This document shows positions 17,063 through 25,263 of a stretch of DNA of 64,000 nt, piece after piece. Where the stretch lies: NCBI RefSeq assembly GCF_009909195.1, contig NZ_JAAAMU010000003.1:434001-498000 (forward strand). Direction: 5' to 3'. The notes below the pieces were generated by a model, which did not search any database, was not told the origin of the DNA, and saw only the letters and a list, made by a program, of their open reading frames with translations. The stretch is from Paenibacillus sacheonensis. GTDB lineage: Bacteria > Bacillota > Bacilli > Paenibacillales > Paenibacillaceae. The stretch's first letter is position 1. Each line of letters begins with the position of its first letter. A program made the translations under genes and the position numbers.

Positions 17063-17854
17063 TCAACGCGCAAGCCATTCCCGCAGCTGCGCGTCCTCCG
17101 CTTCGGTCAGTGGCCCTTCGCCGACGGCCCGCAGATTGGCGTGAACCCACTCCGCCTTGCGCATAGAAACGACGACATGGTCGACAAGCGGCTCGGCGGC
17201 GACCCAGCGTAACAGGATGGCGGCAGCGGCGTCCTTGTCCGCTCCGATCTCATCCAGCTTCCATCCGCGGACGAACGGCGACAAGGCGATCGCGTCCATC
17301 CCCAGCGATCTCGCCGTCTCGAACAGCTCCTTGGCGTCTGGATGGAACGCATTGTACGGCGCCAATACGGCAGATACCGGATGAGCGGCCGGAAGCTGCC
17401 GCAAATGCCCGAGCCGCGCCATGCCGAGCGCCACCCGCTTGACCTTGCCCGCTTGCACCCAGTCCTGAGTAAGCACCAATTCTTTCAGGAGCTTCGCGGT
17501 ATCGTCATGGGCGTGAATTACCAGGAGATCGATCGCGTCCGTCTGCAGTTCTTCCAACATAAGGTCGATATGCTGCGGTTCGTACGGCGTATAGTCGACC
17601 AGCTCGTGTTCCCGGCCGGGCTGCTTGAAGAAATTCCATGCCATGATCTTTGCTTCGTCCCGCCGGCCGAGCCGTTTCAGCACATGCCCGAGCGCGACGC
17701 GTTCCTGATAATACGTCGTGTCGATCAAGGCGATGCAGTTATCGAGACAATCGGCGACGATCGCGCACTGCTCTTCGAACGACGCATGGGGATCATTTCC
17801 AAGCTCCTCGATGAATGAATGTCCGCCTAAGCCCAGCTTTGATTCCTTGCTCAT
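17063..17854 (-). CDS. aldo/keto reductase
   Basis: A cytoplasmic NADPH-dependent oxidoreductase of 263 residues. The catalytic tetrad is visible as D45 and Y49 (LIDTTYY), K69 (AKIMAWN) and H114 (LLVIHAHDD). The C-terminal NADP-binding segment is short: the last barrel strand reads DHVVVSMRKAEWVHAN, where many relatives have VIPG. Its substrate is unknown. It lies upstream-to-downstream with the decayed epimerase gene, on the same strand and 37 bases away, so they once formed an operon. Confidence 0.88.
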   Translation of the reverse strand: MSKESKLGLGGHSFIEELGNDPHASFEEQCAIVADCLDNCIALIDTTYYQERVALGHVLKRLGRRDEAKIMAWNFFKQPGREHELVDYTPYEPQHIDLMLEELQTDAIDLLVIHAHDDTAKLLKELVLTQDWVQAGKVKRVALGMARLGHLRQLPAAHPVSAVLAPYNAFHPDAKELFETARSLGMDAIALSPFVRGWKLDEIGADKDAAAAILLRWVAAEPLVDHVVVSMRKAEWVHANLRAVGEGPLTEAEDAQLREWLAR

Positions 17855-17891
17855 GATTTCCTAGCTCCTCTCTTCGCTCGGTTCGCTACGT

Positions 17892-18328
17892 TCAATCGAC
17901 GATCGTTCCGTCCTGCGTGAATTCTTGGATGAAGGTGCCGAAATTATAACGCGGTTCATACCCGAGCTCCGCGCGTTCCCGCGATAAGTCCATCGTCTCG
18001 AGCCGGGCAGGCAGCTCTAGATGATAGGCTTCAATGAGCATCTTCGCACCGGTGTACAGCCGTTCCCGCGTGTGGCGGGAGAGGCCGCGTAGGCAAGCTT
18101 GTCCGCTTCGATGAACGCGTCATTCCGCACAATATGATACCTGCCGTAAACATCCACGTCTTCGGCCGCTTGATCCAAAGCGCCAGGCTCGCGGACATCC
18201 GCCGGATAGAACGGCAGCGTCTTATCCATCGCGGCGATATCCGACAAAAGGATCTCGTGCTGCGCGCGCAGCGCTTCGGCCGCGCCGGAGCCAACGTTCC
18301 CGGTCGCGCCGGTAATCAATAGCTTCAT
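17892..18328 (-). pseudogene. decayed NAD-dependent epimerase/dehydratase
   Basis: From ATG 18328 the frame has the Rossmann start MKLLITGATGNVGSG and continues normally for about 60 residues (PADVREPGALDQA). It then jumps to a segment resembling the C-terminal region (GRYHIVRNDAFIEADKLAYAA), implying loss of about 150-200 internal residues. A further one-base shift near 18075 separates this from a frame reading RLYTGAKMLIEAYHLELPAR to TGA 17894-17892. The combined internal deletion and frameshift make it non-functional. Intact relatives have about 300 residues. Confidence 0.8.
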
Positions 18329-18824
18329 CTGCGTGTCCCCTCTCCATGACGGTCGTCTTCAGTATACCAGCGCGCGCCAGAGTCTGATAAGAACTGAAAA
18401 AATGATTACTCAGTAACCTTGAAGTAAGTAAAGGCCTTCACCATCGGTTGAGCCGCGAAGGGAATTCGCCGTTCTTCTACCGCTCGAAGAGCGAGAGGTT
18501 CTCCTTGACCGACACCAATGGAACCTCACGGTTTTGCAGCCTTATTGTTACAGTTATTCATGGAAAATAACAGTTTCTTCAAAGACCAACTTAATTACCT
18601 TCATACAAGATTGCTTGATTTACTATAATGTCCCTGGAGAATATTAAGAAGAACCTTGAAAATTGGACAAACATAGGGAAGGGAGCGGCCGTATATTCCC
18701 CATCCTCTAATAAGATGATGATTATGAATAATTCCCATTCCCTGGAACACCCGGCTGTTCTGGACAAGATTCCGATTAGCCCGATCAAACACATGCGGTC
18801 AATTCGTGGCCGTGCGCGGGCAGG
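18329..18824. other. intergenic region containing a dispersed-repeat copy
   Basis: No convincing gene. Short open frames on both strands over 18590-18855 have no motifs. The notable item is the 67-bp repeat at 18511-18577. Confidence 0.5.
18511..18577. repeat. dispersed intergenic repeat, copy 1
   Basis: It aligns with 45261-45327, sharing the core TATTGTTACA, then TTAT, TATG and AAATAACA-like blocks, preceded in both by CGGTTT and GCAG. Both copies sit in gaps. Identity is about 75 percent by eye. Confidence 0.6.
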
Positions 18825-19322
18825 TTATTTCATAATTCCGGTCGAGATCCTATGATGCTTCAAGATGATTGCCCTGAAATATTGCTCCTGTTCTCGGTTT
18901 TTGAACGACGCTTTGGGGATGTACCAGAAGTTGCGCTTGTCGTGGAATAATAAATAAAATTCTGCGTTCTCCCAGACGTTTACGAGATAATCGACGTTAA
19001 TTTTAGAGCTTAGTTCAGGCGCTGACAACGAGAGTTCCATTTCGTCGAAAGCAAATGTAAACAGCTGGTTGTAGCGGGGATCTTTCATTTTCCTGCGGGG
19101 AGCAAGGACGAATTTCTTCCACGCATCGAATGCGGAGAGAATGACGACGGTGGGTATGGCGACCCAAAGAAGCCACGGATCCCACATTGCGATGGCAGCT
19201 AGGAAAAGCAGCATAATAAGCGCAAATACCGATATCGCGATCAGATTTCTTCGCACGTGAAAATAATGCGCCCTGTTAACCTGCTTTAACGACGACCCGA
19301 AATTAAACTGGATTTCCTGCAT
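18825..19322 (-). CDS. YcxB-like membrane protein
   Basis: 165 residues from ATG 19322 (GGAGAGAG upstream); a longer in-frame start at 19358 lacks a ribosome site. Two closely spaced transmembrane helices (about 25-47 and 50-68) are followed by a cytoplasmic domain of about 90 residues with the pattern FDEMELSLSAPELSSKINVDYLVNV, ending in FKNREQEQYFRAII. This layout matches the YcxB-like family of unknown function. It is solitary. Confidence 0.75.
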   Translation of the reverse strand: MQEIQFNFGSSLKQVNRAHYFHVRRNLIAISVFALIMLLFLAAIAMWDPWLLWVAIPTVVILSAFDAWKKFVLAPRRKMKDPRYNQLFTFAFDEMELSLSAPELSSKINVDYLVNVWENAEFYLLFHDKRNFWYIPKASFKNREQEQYFRAIILKHHRISTGIMK

Positions 19323-19461
19323 GGGCTCTCTCCGCTCATTTAAGATAGTTCTGCGCATATGATGGCTTCATGACACGTACGCCGAAGTGTCGATTATACG
19401 CATTACTCTATCAATTTTAGCATATTAACGGAGCTCGATTGCATAGCGAAAGGGGGATTCG

Positions 19462-19866
19462 ATGCGTACGTATGGAATTGTTGGACTTATCCTTTTCTCC
19501 ACCTTATTAGTCGGCTGCGGCTCGCGTGAAGAGGTAGTGGTCCATCCGACGACCGAAGTATCTGTTACTAAAGGCGATTTCACCTACCGCCTCGTGACGG
19601 CGAAGCCCGAGTACAGCCGCGGGGAATCAGTTCCAATTTACGCGGAGTTGACGTATAACGGAGATGAAGCGAGCGTCACAATCAACCATTTCGCTTCGCT
19701 GTTTTATTTTCCAGATTCAGGAGCTGAAACCGGGCTATGCCATCGACTACGCAATGAGTGATGCCGGCGCTAGCACATTACGCTGTGAATGGCTTTGCCG
19801 ATTTTTCCTTGGCGGGCAGGCAGGCAGGTGCGAATCAATGCGCAGATTGATTTTCTCATTGATTAA
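19462..19866 (+). pseudogene. frameshifted lipoprotein gene
   Basis: ATG 19462 begins a lipoprotein (lipobox LLVGCG) that is open for 99 codons and includes GDFTYRLVTAKPEYSRGE. The natural continuation is scattered over other frames: GYAIDYAMSDAG (from 19733), YAVNGFADFSLAG (from 19779) and VRINAQIDFLID ending at TAA 19864-19866. Three frame changes and probable small deletions mark a broken gene. The original product was an exported beta-rich protein of unknown role. Confidence 0.75.
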
Positions 19867-19971
19867 TTTACCTTGTTAAGCTGGGGGACTTTTAACTCAT
19901 TCAGCTCTGGGAACTTTAGTTGAATCACTAAACTCAGGGCGTTTTTTAATCAGAGTAAAGGAGACCATCAC

Positions 19972-20949
19972 ATGTCGGTTAATAGATCGGTCATAAATTG
20001 GTTGCTTGATTCTGACCCTTCGATCCGTTGGCAAGTCATGCGTGATCTAATGAGTGCGCCTGCGGAGGAGGTAGCGGCCGAGCGCGCGCTGGTTGCCAGA
20101 GAGGGCTCCGGCGCTCGGCTGCTCGCATTGCAGAAGTCTGACGGATCGTGGGCCAGCGCGGCGTGGAATCGCGGGTGGGACTCCACGATGCACGTCCTGT
20201 CGCTGCTGCGAGAATTCGGTCTCGATCCGGCGAGTGAGGAGGCACGTCGAGCGGTTGGACGGGTAAGAGATCGAGTGACGTGGCAGGGATGGGACTTGGA
20301 TGGCACGTGGCGGGGAGAGGAATGGAAAGGCAATCCCTTCTTCACGGGCGAGGTCGAGCCTTGCATCAACGGACAGGTGGCGGCGAGCGGCGCCTACTTC
20401 GGTCAGGATGTCGAGCGAATCATGAACCGTCTCCTCGGCGAGCAGCTGCCCGATGGCGGCTGGAACTGCGAGGCCGGAGGCGGCTCCCTGCGGTCTTCGT
20501 TCAACACCTCGATTTGCGTTTTGGAAGCCTTGCTCGAATACGAACTGGCCGGTGGGAGCCGTACCGAGGTGACGGAGGCCCGCGTCCGCGGGCAGGAGTA
20601 CCTCCTTGAGCGAAGACTCTTCCGGCGGCGATCGACAGGCGAGGTCATCGGGCAAGACCGGAAGGGCGGTACCGACTGGACGCGCTTCTCCTTCCCGACC
20701 TGGTGGCACTACGATGTGCTGAGGGGACTTGAGTACTTTCGCAGATCAGGCGCCGCTCCGGACAAGCGCTTGGCCGAGGCGGTCGAGCTGGTGGAGTCGA
20801 AAAAGGGCGGTGACGGCCGGTGGTCACTCGAATACCAGCACCCGGGCACAATGGCGGTCGAGGTAGACGAGGGCGAGGGCCGACCGAGCCGCTGGAATAC
20901 ATTGCGCGCATTGCGGGTGTTGGATTGGTATTCAGCAGGTAAAACTTAG
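19972..20949 (+). CDS. squalene-cyclase/prenyltransferase-fold (alpha-alpha toroid) protein
   Basis: 325 residues, probably cytoplasmic, with no signal peptide. It starts at ATG 19972 behind AAAGGAGA. Repeated QW-like segments (LQKSDGSWASAAW, LPDGGWNCEAGGG, GGDGRWSLEYQHPG) and SSFNTSICVLEALLEYE point to the alpha/alpha-barrel of terpene cyclases. The protein is about half the length of a true squalene-hopene cyclase and no DXDD motif is seen, so enzymatic cyclisation is unlikely. It is a solitary gene with its own downstream hairpin. Confidence 0.8.
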   Translation: MSVNRSVINWLLDSDPSIRWQVMRDLMSAPAEEVAAERALVAREGSGARLLALQKSDGSWASAAWNRGWDSTMHVLSLLREFGLDPASEEARRAVGRVRDRVTWQGWDLDGTWRGEEWKGNPFFTGEVEPCINGQVAASGAYFGQDVERIMNRLLGEQLPDGGWNCEAGGGSLRSSFNTSICVLEALLEYELAGGSRTEVTEARVRGQEYLLERRLFRRRSTGEVIGQDRKGGTDWTRFSFPTWWHYDVLRGLEYFRRSGAAPDKRLAEAVELVESKKGGDGRWSLEYQHPGTMAVEVDEGEGRPSRWNTLRALRVLDWYSAGKT

Positions 20950-20987
20950 CTTACGTTTGAACAAACTATAATGGAATGAAGACACCA

Positions 20988-21014
20988 CGGCAGCCGCCAC
21001 ACGAACGGCTGCCG
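20988..21014 (+). terminator. strong hairpin after the toroid-protein gene
   Basis: CGGCAGCCG (20988-20996) and CGGCTGCCG (21006-21014) form a 9-bp stem. The T-tail is weak (ATGTTCATTG). Confidence 0.6.
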
Positions 21015-21100
21015 ATGTTCATTGTAGTAACGGGGAACTTTAGAACAATGAAAATTAGTGATGGCGAATAGCCGTCTATAATGAAGAAGGTGAGTGACTA

Positions 21101-21451
21101 ATGAAGCTTATCAGTATCCTGGGAATAGTAGTGGGAATGGCAGGTTCGATTGTACTTGCAATAATCGGATTCACTGATGTTCACAATTTCGGTACTGATA
21201 CAAGTGAATACCATAATGCGATGATATTAATTAAGTATGGTTTAGCACTCACACTAATATTTTTCGTTACATGGTGGCTAATGTACAAACAATTTTGGAA
21301 GATATGCCTTACAATTGGTTTTCTTTGTACAGCTTTATCAGTGCTCGGAATTTTTAGTATTGGTCCTTATATTATTTGGGGGTCTTTATTTATCTTCATA
21401 TATAGCTTAATAAATCTAATTAGATTAAGTCACATTAACAAAGGTAATTGA
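21101..21451 (+). CDS. small four-helix membrane protein, unknown function
   Basis: 116 residues with four hydrophobic helices (about 3-25, 40-62, 68-88 and 91-108) and a short basic tail. No family is recognised. It is clearly more AT-rich than the rest of the window, suggesting separate origin. A TATAAT box near 21077 precedes it. Its last codons abut the second MITE-like repeat, whose first bases overlap the stop, as with the GNAT gene and copy 1. Confidence 0.65.
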   Translation: MKLISILGIVVGMAGSIVLAIIGFTDVHNFGTDTSEYHNAMILIKYGLALTLIFFVTWWLMYKQFWKICLTIGFLCTALSVLGIFSIGPYIIWGSLFIFIYSLINLIRLSHINKGN

Positions 21452-21834
21452 ACTCCCTCGTTAAAATGTAGTTTTCTCACGAATGCTCGCTTATTCGCCG
21501 GATCTCCCCAATGGGAAATGGCTACCCGGATAGAAGAGGGGACGTACTGTCAAGTTTGGCAACCGAAGCGCATGCGGGAACAGAAGGGGCGAGTTCTCGC
21601 TCCTTTTTTCTGCTTTGTTGCACGCTGCTCCACGTACCTCCGGAGGCTTTCACTCCCATTTCTCGACGGGGCGATGCCCTTTCATTCCTTCGTAACGCCT
21701 ATCCGGTTGGTAGAGGCCGGTTATCCTAACGGTACGGTCTGTGCCCTTTTGCTCAACGCAATCGGTACTCCGTGCAATCTTGAGATCCCGCGAATAAGCT
21801 AATTTTCGTACGAAAAGAGAAGGGTCTAAGCAGC
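21450..21834. mobile_element. MITE-like dispersed repeat, copy 2
   Basis: Second copy of the 15704-16084 repeat, same orientation. Inverted ends are GCTTATTCGCCGGATCTC (21489-21506) and GAGATCCCGCGAATAAGC (21782-21799), which pair at 17 of 18 positions. It is 4 bp longer between ends than copy 1, with an insertion in the middle. It contains no transposase. Confidence 0.8.
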
Positions 21835-22106
21835 TTGTTTCAAAGGATGAGCTCGATCCGATTCGTAAGCTTCACCGCTTCGTACCATGGCAAAACGGGG
21901 GTCTCATTCCCGTTAATTTCATTTACATAGTCTGAAGATAATACTTGCACCGAACGGTTTATCGGTGTGGATCAAAATAGTGCAAGTAGAGACTAGCACT
22001 TATATATTAAAATAGCTAGAACGATTTCAATGAGGAGGAACAGAAGGTTTTTCATATTTATTAATGAGATAGAGCGTTCAATTCTCAGAACTTGGAGGTC
22101 ACGAGC
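21835..22106. other. leader region of locus B, no gene seen
   Basis: A stretch at about 21829-21933 is open for 33 codons without a start or known motif. The rest is AT-rich and probably carries the promoter of the amidohydrolase operon, but no convincing -35/-10 pair was fixed. Confidence 0.4.
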
Positions 22107-23174
22107 ATGCAGAAAGCGGACATGGTTTTATTTGATACTGATATTCATAACGAAATCGCTGATCAAAGGCAATTGTTACCTTTCTTGCCCGAGATCTGGC
22201 ACAAACAGTGGATGCAAGCTGGTACAGGCATCGGAATGCCATTCTTCTCACCAGTCGGTGTGCTTAGAAGGGATGCCATAACGGAGTCTGGAGGAACACC
22301 GGGGAGCGATCCTTCAATAATCGTCAAGGAGCATTTGGATCTGTATGGTTTTCGTTATGGGTTATTGAACTGGGGACGGGCGATCGAAATGTCGATTCAT
22401 CCGGATCCAGACTATGCCAATGCCATTGTATCCGCTCATAACGATTTTATGGAGACGGAGTGCTTAACTACGGATTCTCGATTCAGAGGCTCGATCGTGA
22501 TCAACCATTCTGATCCTGCAGCTGCAGCAACAGAGATTGATCGAATGGCTGGGCGGCATGGCTTTTTACAGGCCATTATGTGCAGCGCCTCGCGTATGCC
22601 GTTCGGCCAGCGTTTCTACCATCCGATATACGAAGCTGCCGAGCGCAACGGCATTCCGATCGCTATTCATCCCGGAACCGAAGGAAGAGGTATCTCGGGA
22701 GCGCCGACACCATCTGGCTATCCGACTCGTTATATGGAATGGCATAATATTCTTCCAACAAACTATATGACCCACGTTAACAGTCTTGTATGTGAGGGGG
22801 TATTTGAAAAATTTCCAAAGCTTAAATTCATATGTATCGAGGGAGGCATTAGCTGGATTCCTCACTTGATGTGGAGAATGGATAAAAACTACAAAGGGTT
22901 GCGCGCCTCAGCCCCTTGGCTAAAAGGACTACCGTCGGAATATATTCGAGAGCACTTCTATTTCACAACGCAGCCAATTGAAGAACCTGACAACAAGCGA
23001 CATCTGGAGTATTTAATTGAAATGGGCGGATTGGAAGACAAGATTATGTATGCCAGTGATTATCCTCATTGGGACTTTGACAATCCGCAGGCTGTTATGA
23101 GAGCATTTTCCCCAGCTATCAGGGGTAAGATCATGGGTGAGAATGCTCTCCGCTTATATAAGGTTGGAACATAA
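22107..23174 (+). CDS. amidohydrolase (Amidohydro_2, decarboxylase-like)
   Basis: 355 residues from ATG 22107, chosen for the TTGGAGG site 8 bases upstream. This TIM-barrel metal-dependent hydrolase has the N-terminal DTDIHNE strand, a metal His in IAIHPGTEG and the C-terminal Asp in ASDYPHWDFD. The pattern fits the aminocarboxymuconate-semialdehyde/carboxyvanillate decarboxylase branch, which includes both C-C cleaving and hydrolytic enzymes. It is coupled (18-base gap) to a Rieske protein, a pairing that suggests attack on an aromatic or cyclic carboxylate; substrate unknown. Confidence 0.88.
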   Translation: MQKADMVLFDTDIHNEIADQRQLLPFLPEIWHKQWMQAGTGIGMPFFSPVGVLRRDAITESGGTPGSDPSIIVKEHLDLYGFRYGLLNWGRAIEMSIHPDPDYANAIVSAHNDFMETECLTTDSRFRGSIVINHSDPAAAATEIDRMAGRHGFLQAIMCSASRMPFGQRFYHPIYEAAERNGIPIAIHPGTEGRGISGAPTPSGYPTRYMEWHNILPTNYMTHVNSLVCEGVFEKFPKLKFICIEGGISWIPHLMWRMDKNYKGLRASAPWLKGLPSEYIREHFYFTTQPIEEPDNKRHLEYLIEMGGLEDKIMYASDYPHWDFDNPQAVMRAFSPAIRGKIMGENALRLYKVGT

Positions 23175-23192
23175 CGATTGGAGGCATCTGCG

Positions 23193-23546
23193 ATGACAGT
23201 GCATTTTGTAGCCAATGAAGCTAGTATCGTTGATGGGAAGCCGATGATCGTTGAGATCCAAGGAAGGTCGATCGGCGTTTATCGGATCAAGGGCGAATTA
23301 TTCGCTTTGCACAATTATTGTCCGCATGCAGGAGCACCGTTATGTAAAGGAGCTGTCGAAGGAACCGCTTTGGGGTCGAACGTGTATGAATACACATTCG
23401 GACGTAAGGGAGAAATCGTTAGATGCCCTTGGCACGGTTGGGAGTTTGATATTAAGAGTGGAATCTCTTTACATGATCCGGCTGTACGGGCTAAGAGCTA
23501 TAAGGTCGTTGTAGAGGAAGGGAAAGTAGGCATTGTGCTGCGATGA
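23193..23546 (+). CDS. Rieske [2Fe-2S] ferredoxin-like protein
   Basis: 117 residues from ATG 23193 (TTGGAGG upstream). Both cluster motifs are intact: CPHAG and CPWHGW, giving the two Cys and two His ligands. It is a stand-alone Rieske domain with no membrane anchor. Such proteins pass electrons to ring-hydroxylating or other oxygenases. No cognate oxygenase alpha subunit or flavin reductase is seen here. The only oxygenase nearby is the PhyH-type one at 26287, which would not normally need it. Confidence 0.9.
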   Translation: MTVHFVANEASIVDGKPMIVEIQGRSIGVYRIKGELFALHNYCPHAGAPLCKGAVEGTALGSNVYEYTFGRKGEIVRCPWHGWEFDIKSGISLHDPAVRAKSYKVVVEEGKVGIVLR

Positions 23547-23651
23547 AGACATAAATTAGTTAGTTTCCGCAAGTATGTAATATCCAGTTGAATGTTTTCA
23601 AGATTTAAATGAAGAAATCAAAATAATACAAGATTTCGCTTTTTAATCCGC

Positions 23652-23714
23652 TATAATAAGATTTATGAAAACGCTTTTATGACTGGCGATTGCGTTTTGT
23701 CGAAACGTTTTCGC
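23652..23714 (+). promoter_or_regulatory. promoter with two LacI/CcpA-like operators
   Basis: The -10 box TATAAT (23652-23657) is followed by ATGAAAACGCTTTTAT (23665-23680) and by CGAAACGTTTTCG (23701-23713). Both are near-palindromes centred on CG, as in LacI-family operators and cre sites, and both overlap or follow the expected transcription start, a roadblock position. Confidence 0.55.
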
Positions 23715-23769
23715 ACATGCTGTATTTTTTCGAATCGAAACACCTTGAAAGAGAAAAGGGAGGATTCAC

Positions 23770-25152
23770 ATGAAAAAGTGGGCAGGCATTACTCTTGCTG
23801 CTGCTCTGACGGTCGGCGCTCTCTCAGGCTGCGGCTCAGACAATAACAGCAACAATGGATCAAGCGGCAATAAAGCTTCGTCCGGCAATAATGCATCTTC
23901 ATCCGGTAATAACGCAGCTTCCAACAAACCTGGCAAAGTAACGACAATCGATTTCTGGCAGTTGGATGGAACGGGGACGCAAGATTTTTATGTCACATTG
24001 ATCAAGCAATTTGAGCAAGCCCATCCTGATATCAAAGTCAAAATGGCGAATATTCCAGAAGACGGCTTCTTCGAGAAGCTGAACGCTTCGTTCGCAGCAG
24101 GCAAAGGCCCTGACATGTGGGGCGGCTGGTATTCCACAGATGAATTCGAGCGTGGATACATAGCTCCACTTGATGAGTTCATCGCGCGCGACAATTATGA
24201 TATGAGCAAGTATTTCCAACCGGCGACAGCGCTTCGTCTGCAAGGCGCGGACGGCCATTACTATGGTCTGCCTCGCGATATGTCTAATGCAGTCATTTAC
24301 TATAACAAGGATTTGTTTGATAAATACGGCGTACCATACCCGAGCCCGGATTGGACGCTTGACGATTTCCACGATGCAGCCAAGAAGCTGACGCATACGG
24401 ATGAAGGCGTGTACGGCACAGACCTCTTCGCGAGCGATTTCAACGCCATTACAGGCAATCCGATCATCTGGAATATGGGCGGCGACGTTGCGAGTGACGA
24501 CGGCAAGAAGGTTAAAGGCTTCGTCGATTCCCCGCAAATGATCGAGCTGTTCCAATACGCGCAGACGCTGTCCAAGGAAGGCGTTAACGCTCCGTCCTCG
24601 GTTATGCAAACCGCAGGTGACCAAGGTCCGTTCTCTGCCGGCAAAATCGGCATGTCACTCGGCTTCTTGTGGGGCTATAACGATGTGAAGAAAGCAGCGT
24701 TCAAAGCCGGCGCAGTCGCATTCCCGAAAGATGCAGGCAGCGACCTCAACTTTTCATGGACAGAGGAAGTCAGCTGGTACATGAACAACAAGAGCGAGAA
24801 GAAGGACGCGACTTGGGAGTTCATGAAGTACTTGTCCAGCCCGGAGGTCGGCAAACAGGCAATCGATACGAAGTTCATGTGGGGCCCTCCAATGCCAAGC
24901 GTTTGGGAAGAGAAGGGACTAGAGCAGGATGAACTGCTGAAGGTATTCCTGGAGCAAGCGAAGCTGAAGACGAAAGCGCCTTCGTACGACCGTAACAGAA
25001 CGTGGAACGAAGTTGGCGGGATGTTCACCCAAGCTTATACGGATGTCGTGAACCCCGTAGATGGCAAATCGTATAAGGATCCAGCGGCAGTATTGCCGAA
25101 AGTGGCGGATGAGATGCAAGCGAAGATTGACGAACTGCTCGCACAGCAATAA
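23770..25152 (+). CDS. ABC sugar-binding lipoprotein (family 1 SBP)
   Basis: 460 residues. Signal peptide with lipobox ALSGCG, then an Asn/Ser/Gly-rich tether to about residue 55. The mature protein (TIDFWQLDGTG, GKGPDMWGGWY, WTEEVSWYMNN) matches maltose/oligosaccharide-type binding proteins. GGGAGG precedes ATG 23770. It belongs with the permeases at 27161 and 28096, although an AraC regulator and a dioxygenase lie between. A hairpin after the stop may reduce read-through and set a high binding-protein level. Confidence 0.92.
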   Translation: MKKWAGITLAAALTVGALSGCGSDNNSNNGSSGNKASSGNNASSSGNNAASNKPGKVTTIDFWQLDGTGTQDFYVTLIKQFEQAHPDIKVKMANIPEDGFFEKLNASFAAGKGPDMWGGWYSTDEFERGYIAPLDEFIARDNYDMSKYFQPATALRLQGADGHYYGLPRDMSNAVIYYNKDLFDKYGVPYPSPDWTLDDFHDAAKKLTHTDEGVYGTDLFASDFNAITGNPIIWNMGGDVASDDGKKVKGFVDSPQMIELFQYAQTLSKEGVNAPSSVMQTAGDQGPFSAGKIGMSLGFLWGYNDVKKAAFKAGAVAFPKDAGSDLNFSWTEEVSWYMNNKSEKKDATWEFMKYLSSPEVGKQAIDTKFMWGPPMPSVWEEKGLEQDELLKVFLEQAKLKTKAPSYDRNRTWNEVGGMFTQAYTDVVNPVDGKSYKDPAAVLPKVADEMQAKIDELLAQQ

Positions 25153-25197
25153 TTCTTGCAGCTTAAGTTAGACCATATGTATGTCATAACGTTTCGA

Positions 25198-25234
25198 CCC
25201 TATGCGCAGGCTTTGCATGCGCATAGGGTTTGTT
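25198..25234 (+). terminator. attenuator/terminator between binding protein and AraC gene
   Basis: CCCTATGCGC (25198-25207) pairs exactly with GCGCATAGGG (25219-25228), followed by TTTGTTT. Confidence 0.8.
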
Positions 25235-25263
25235 TCCTTACAAGAACTAAGGATGTGATCGTA

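Noticed and set aside
25156-25263. N-terminal extension of the AraC protein
   Set aside because: It would translate through a strong terminator hairpin and lacks a ribosome site.
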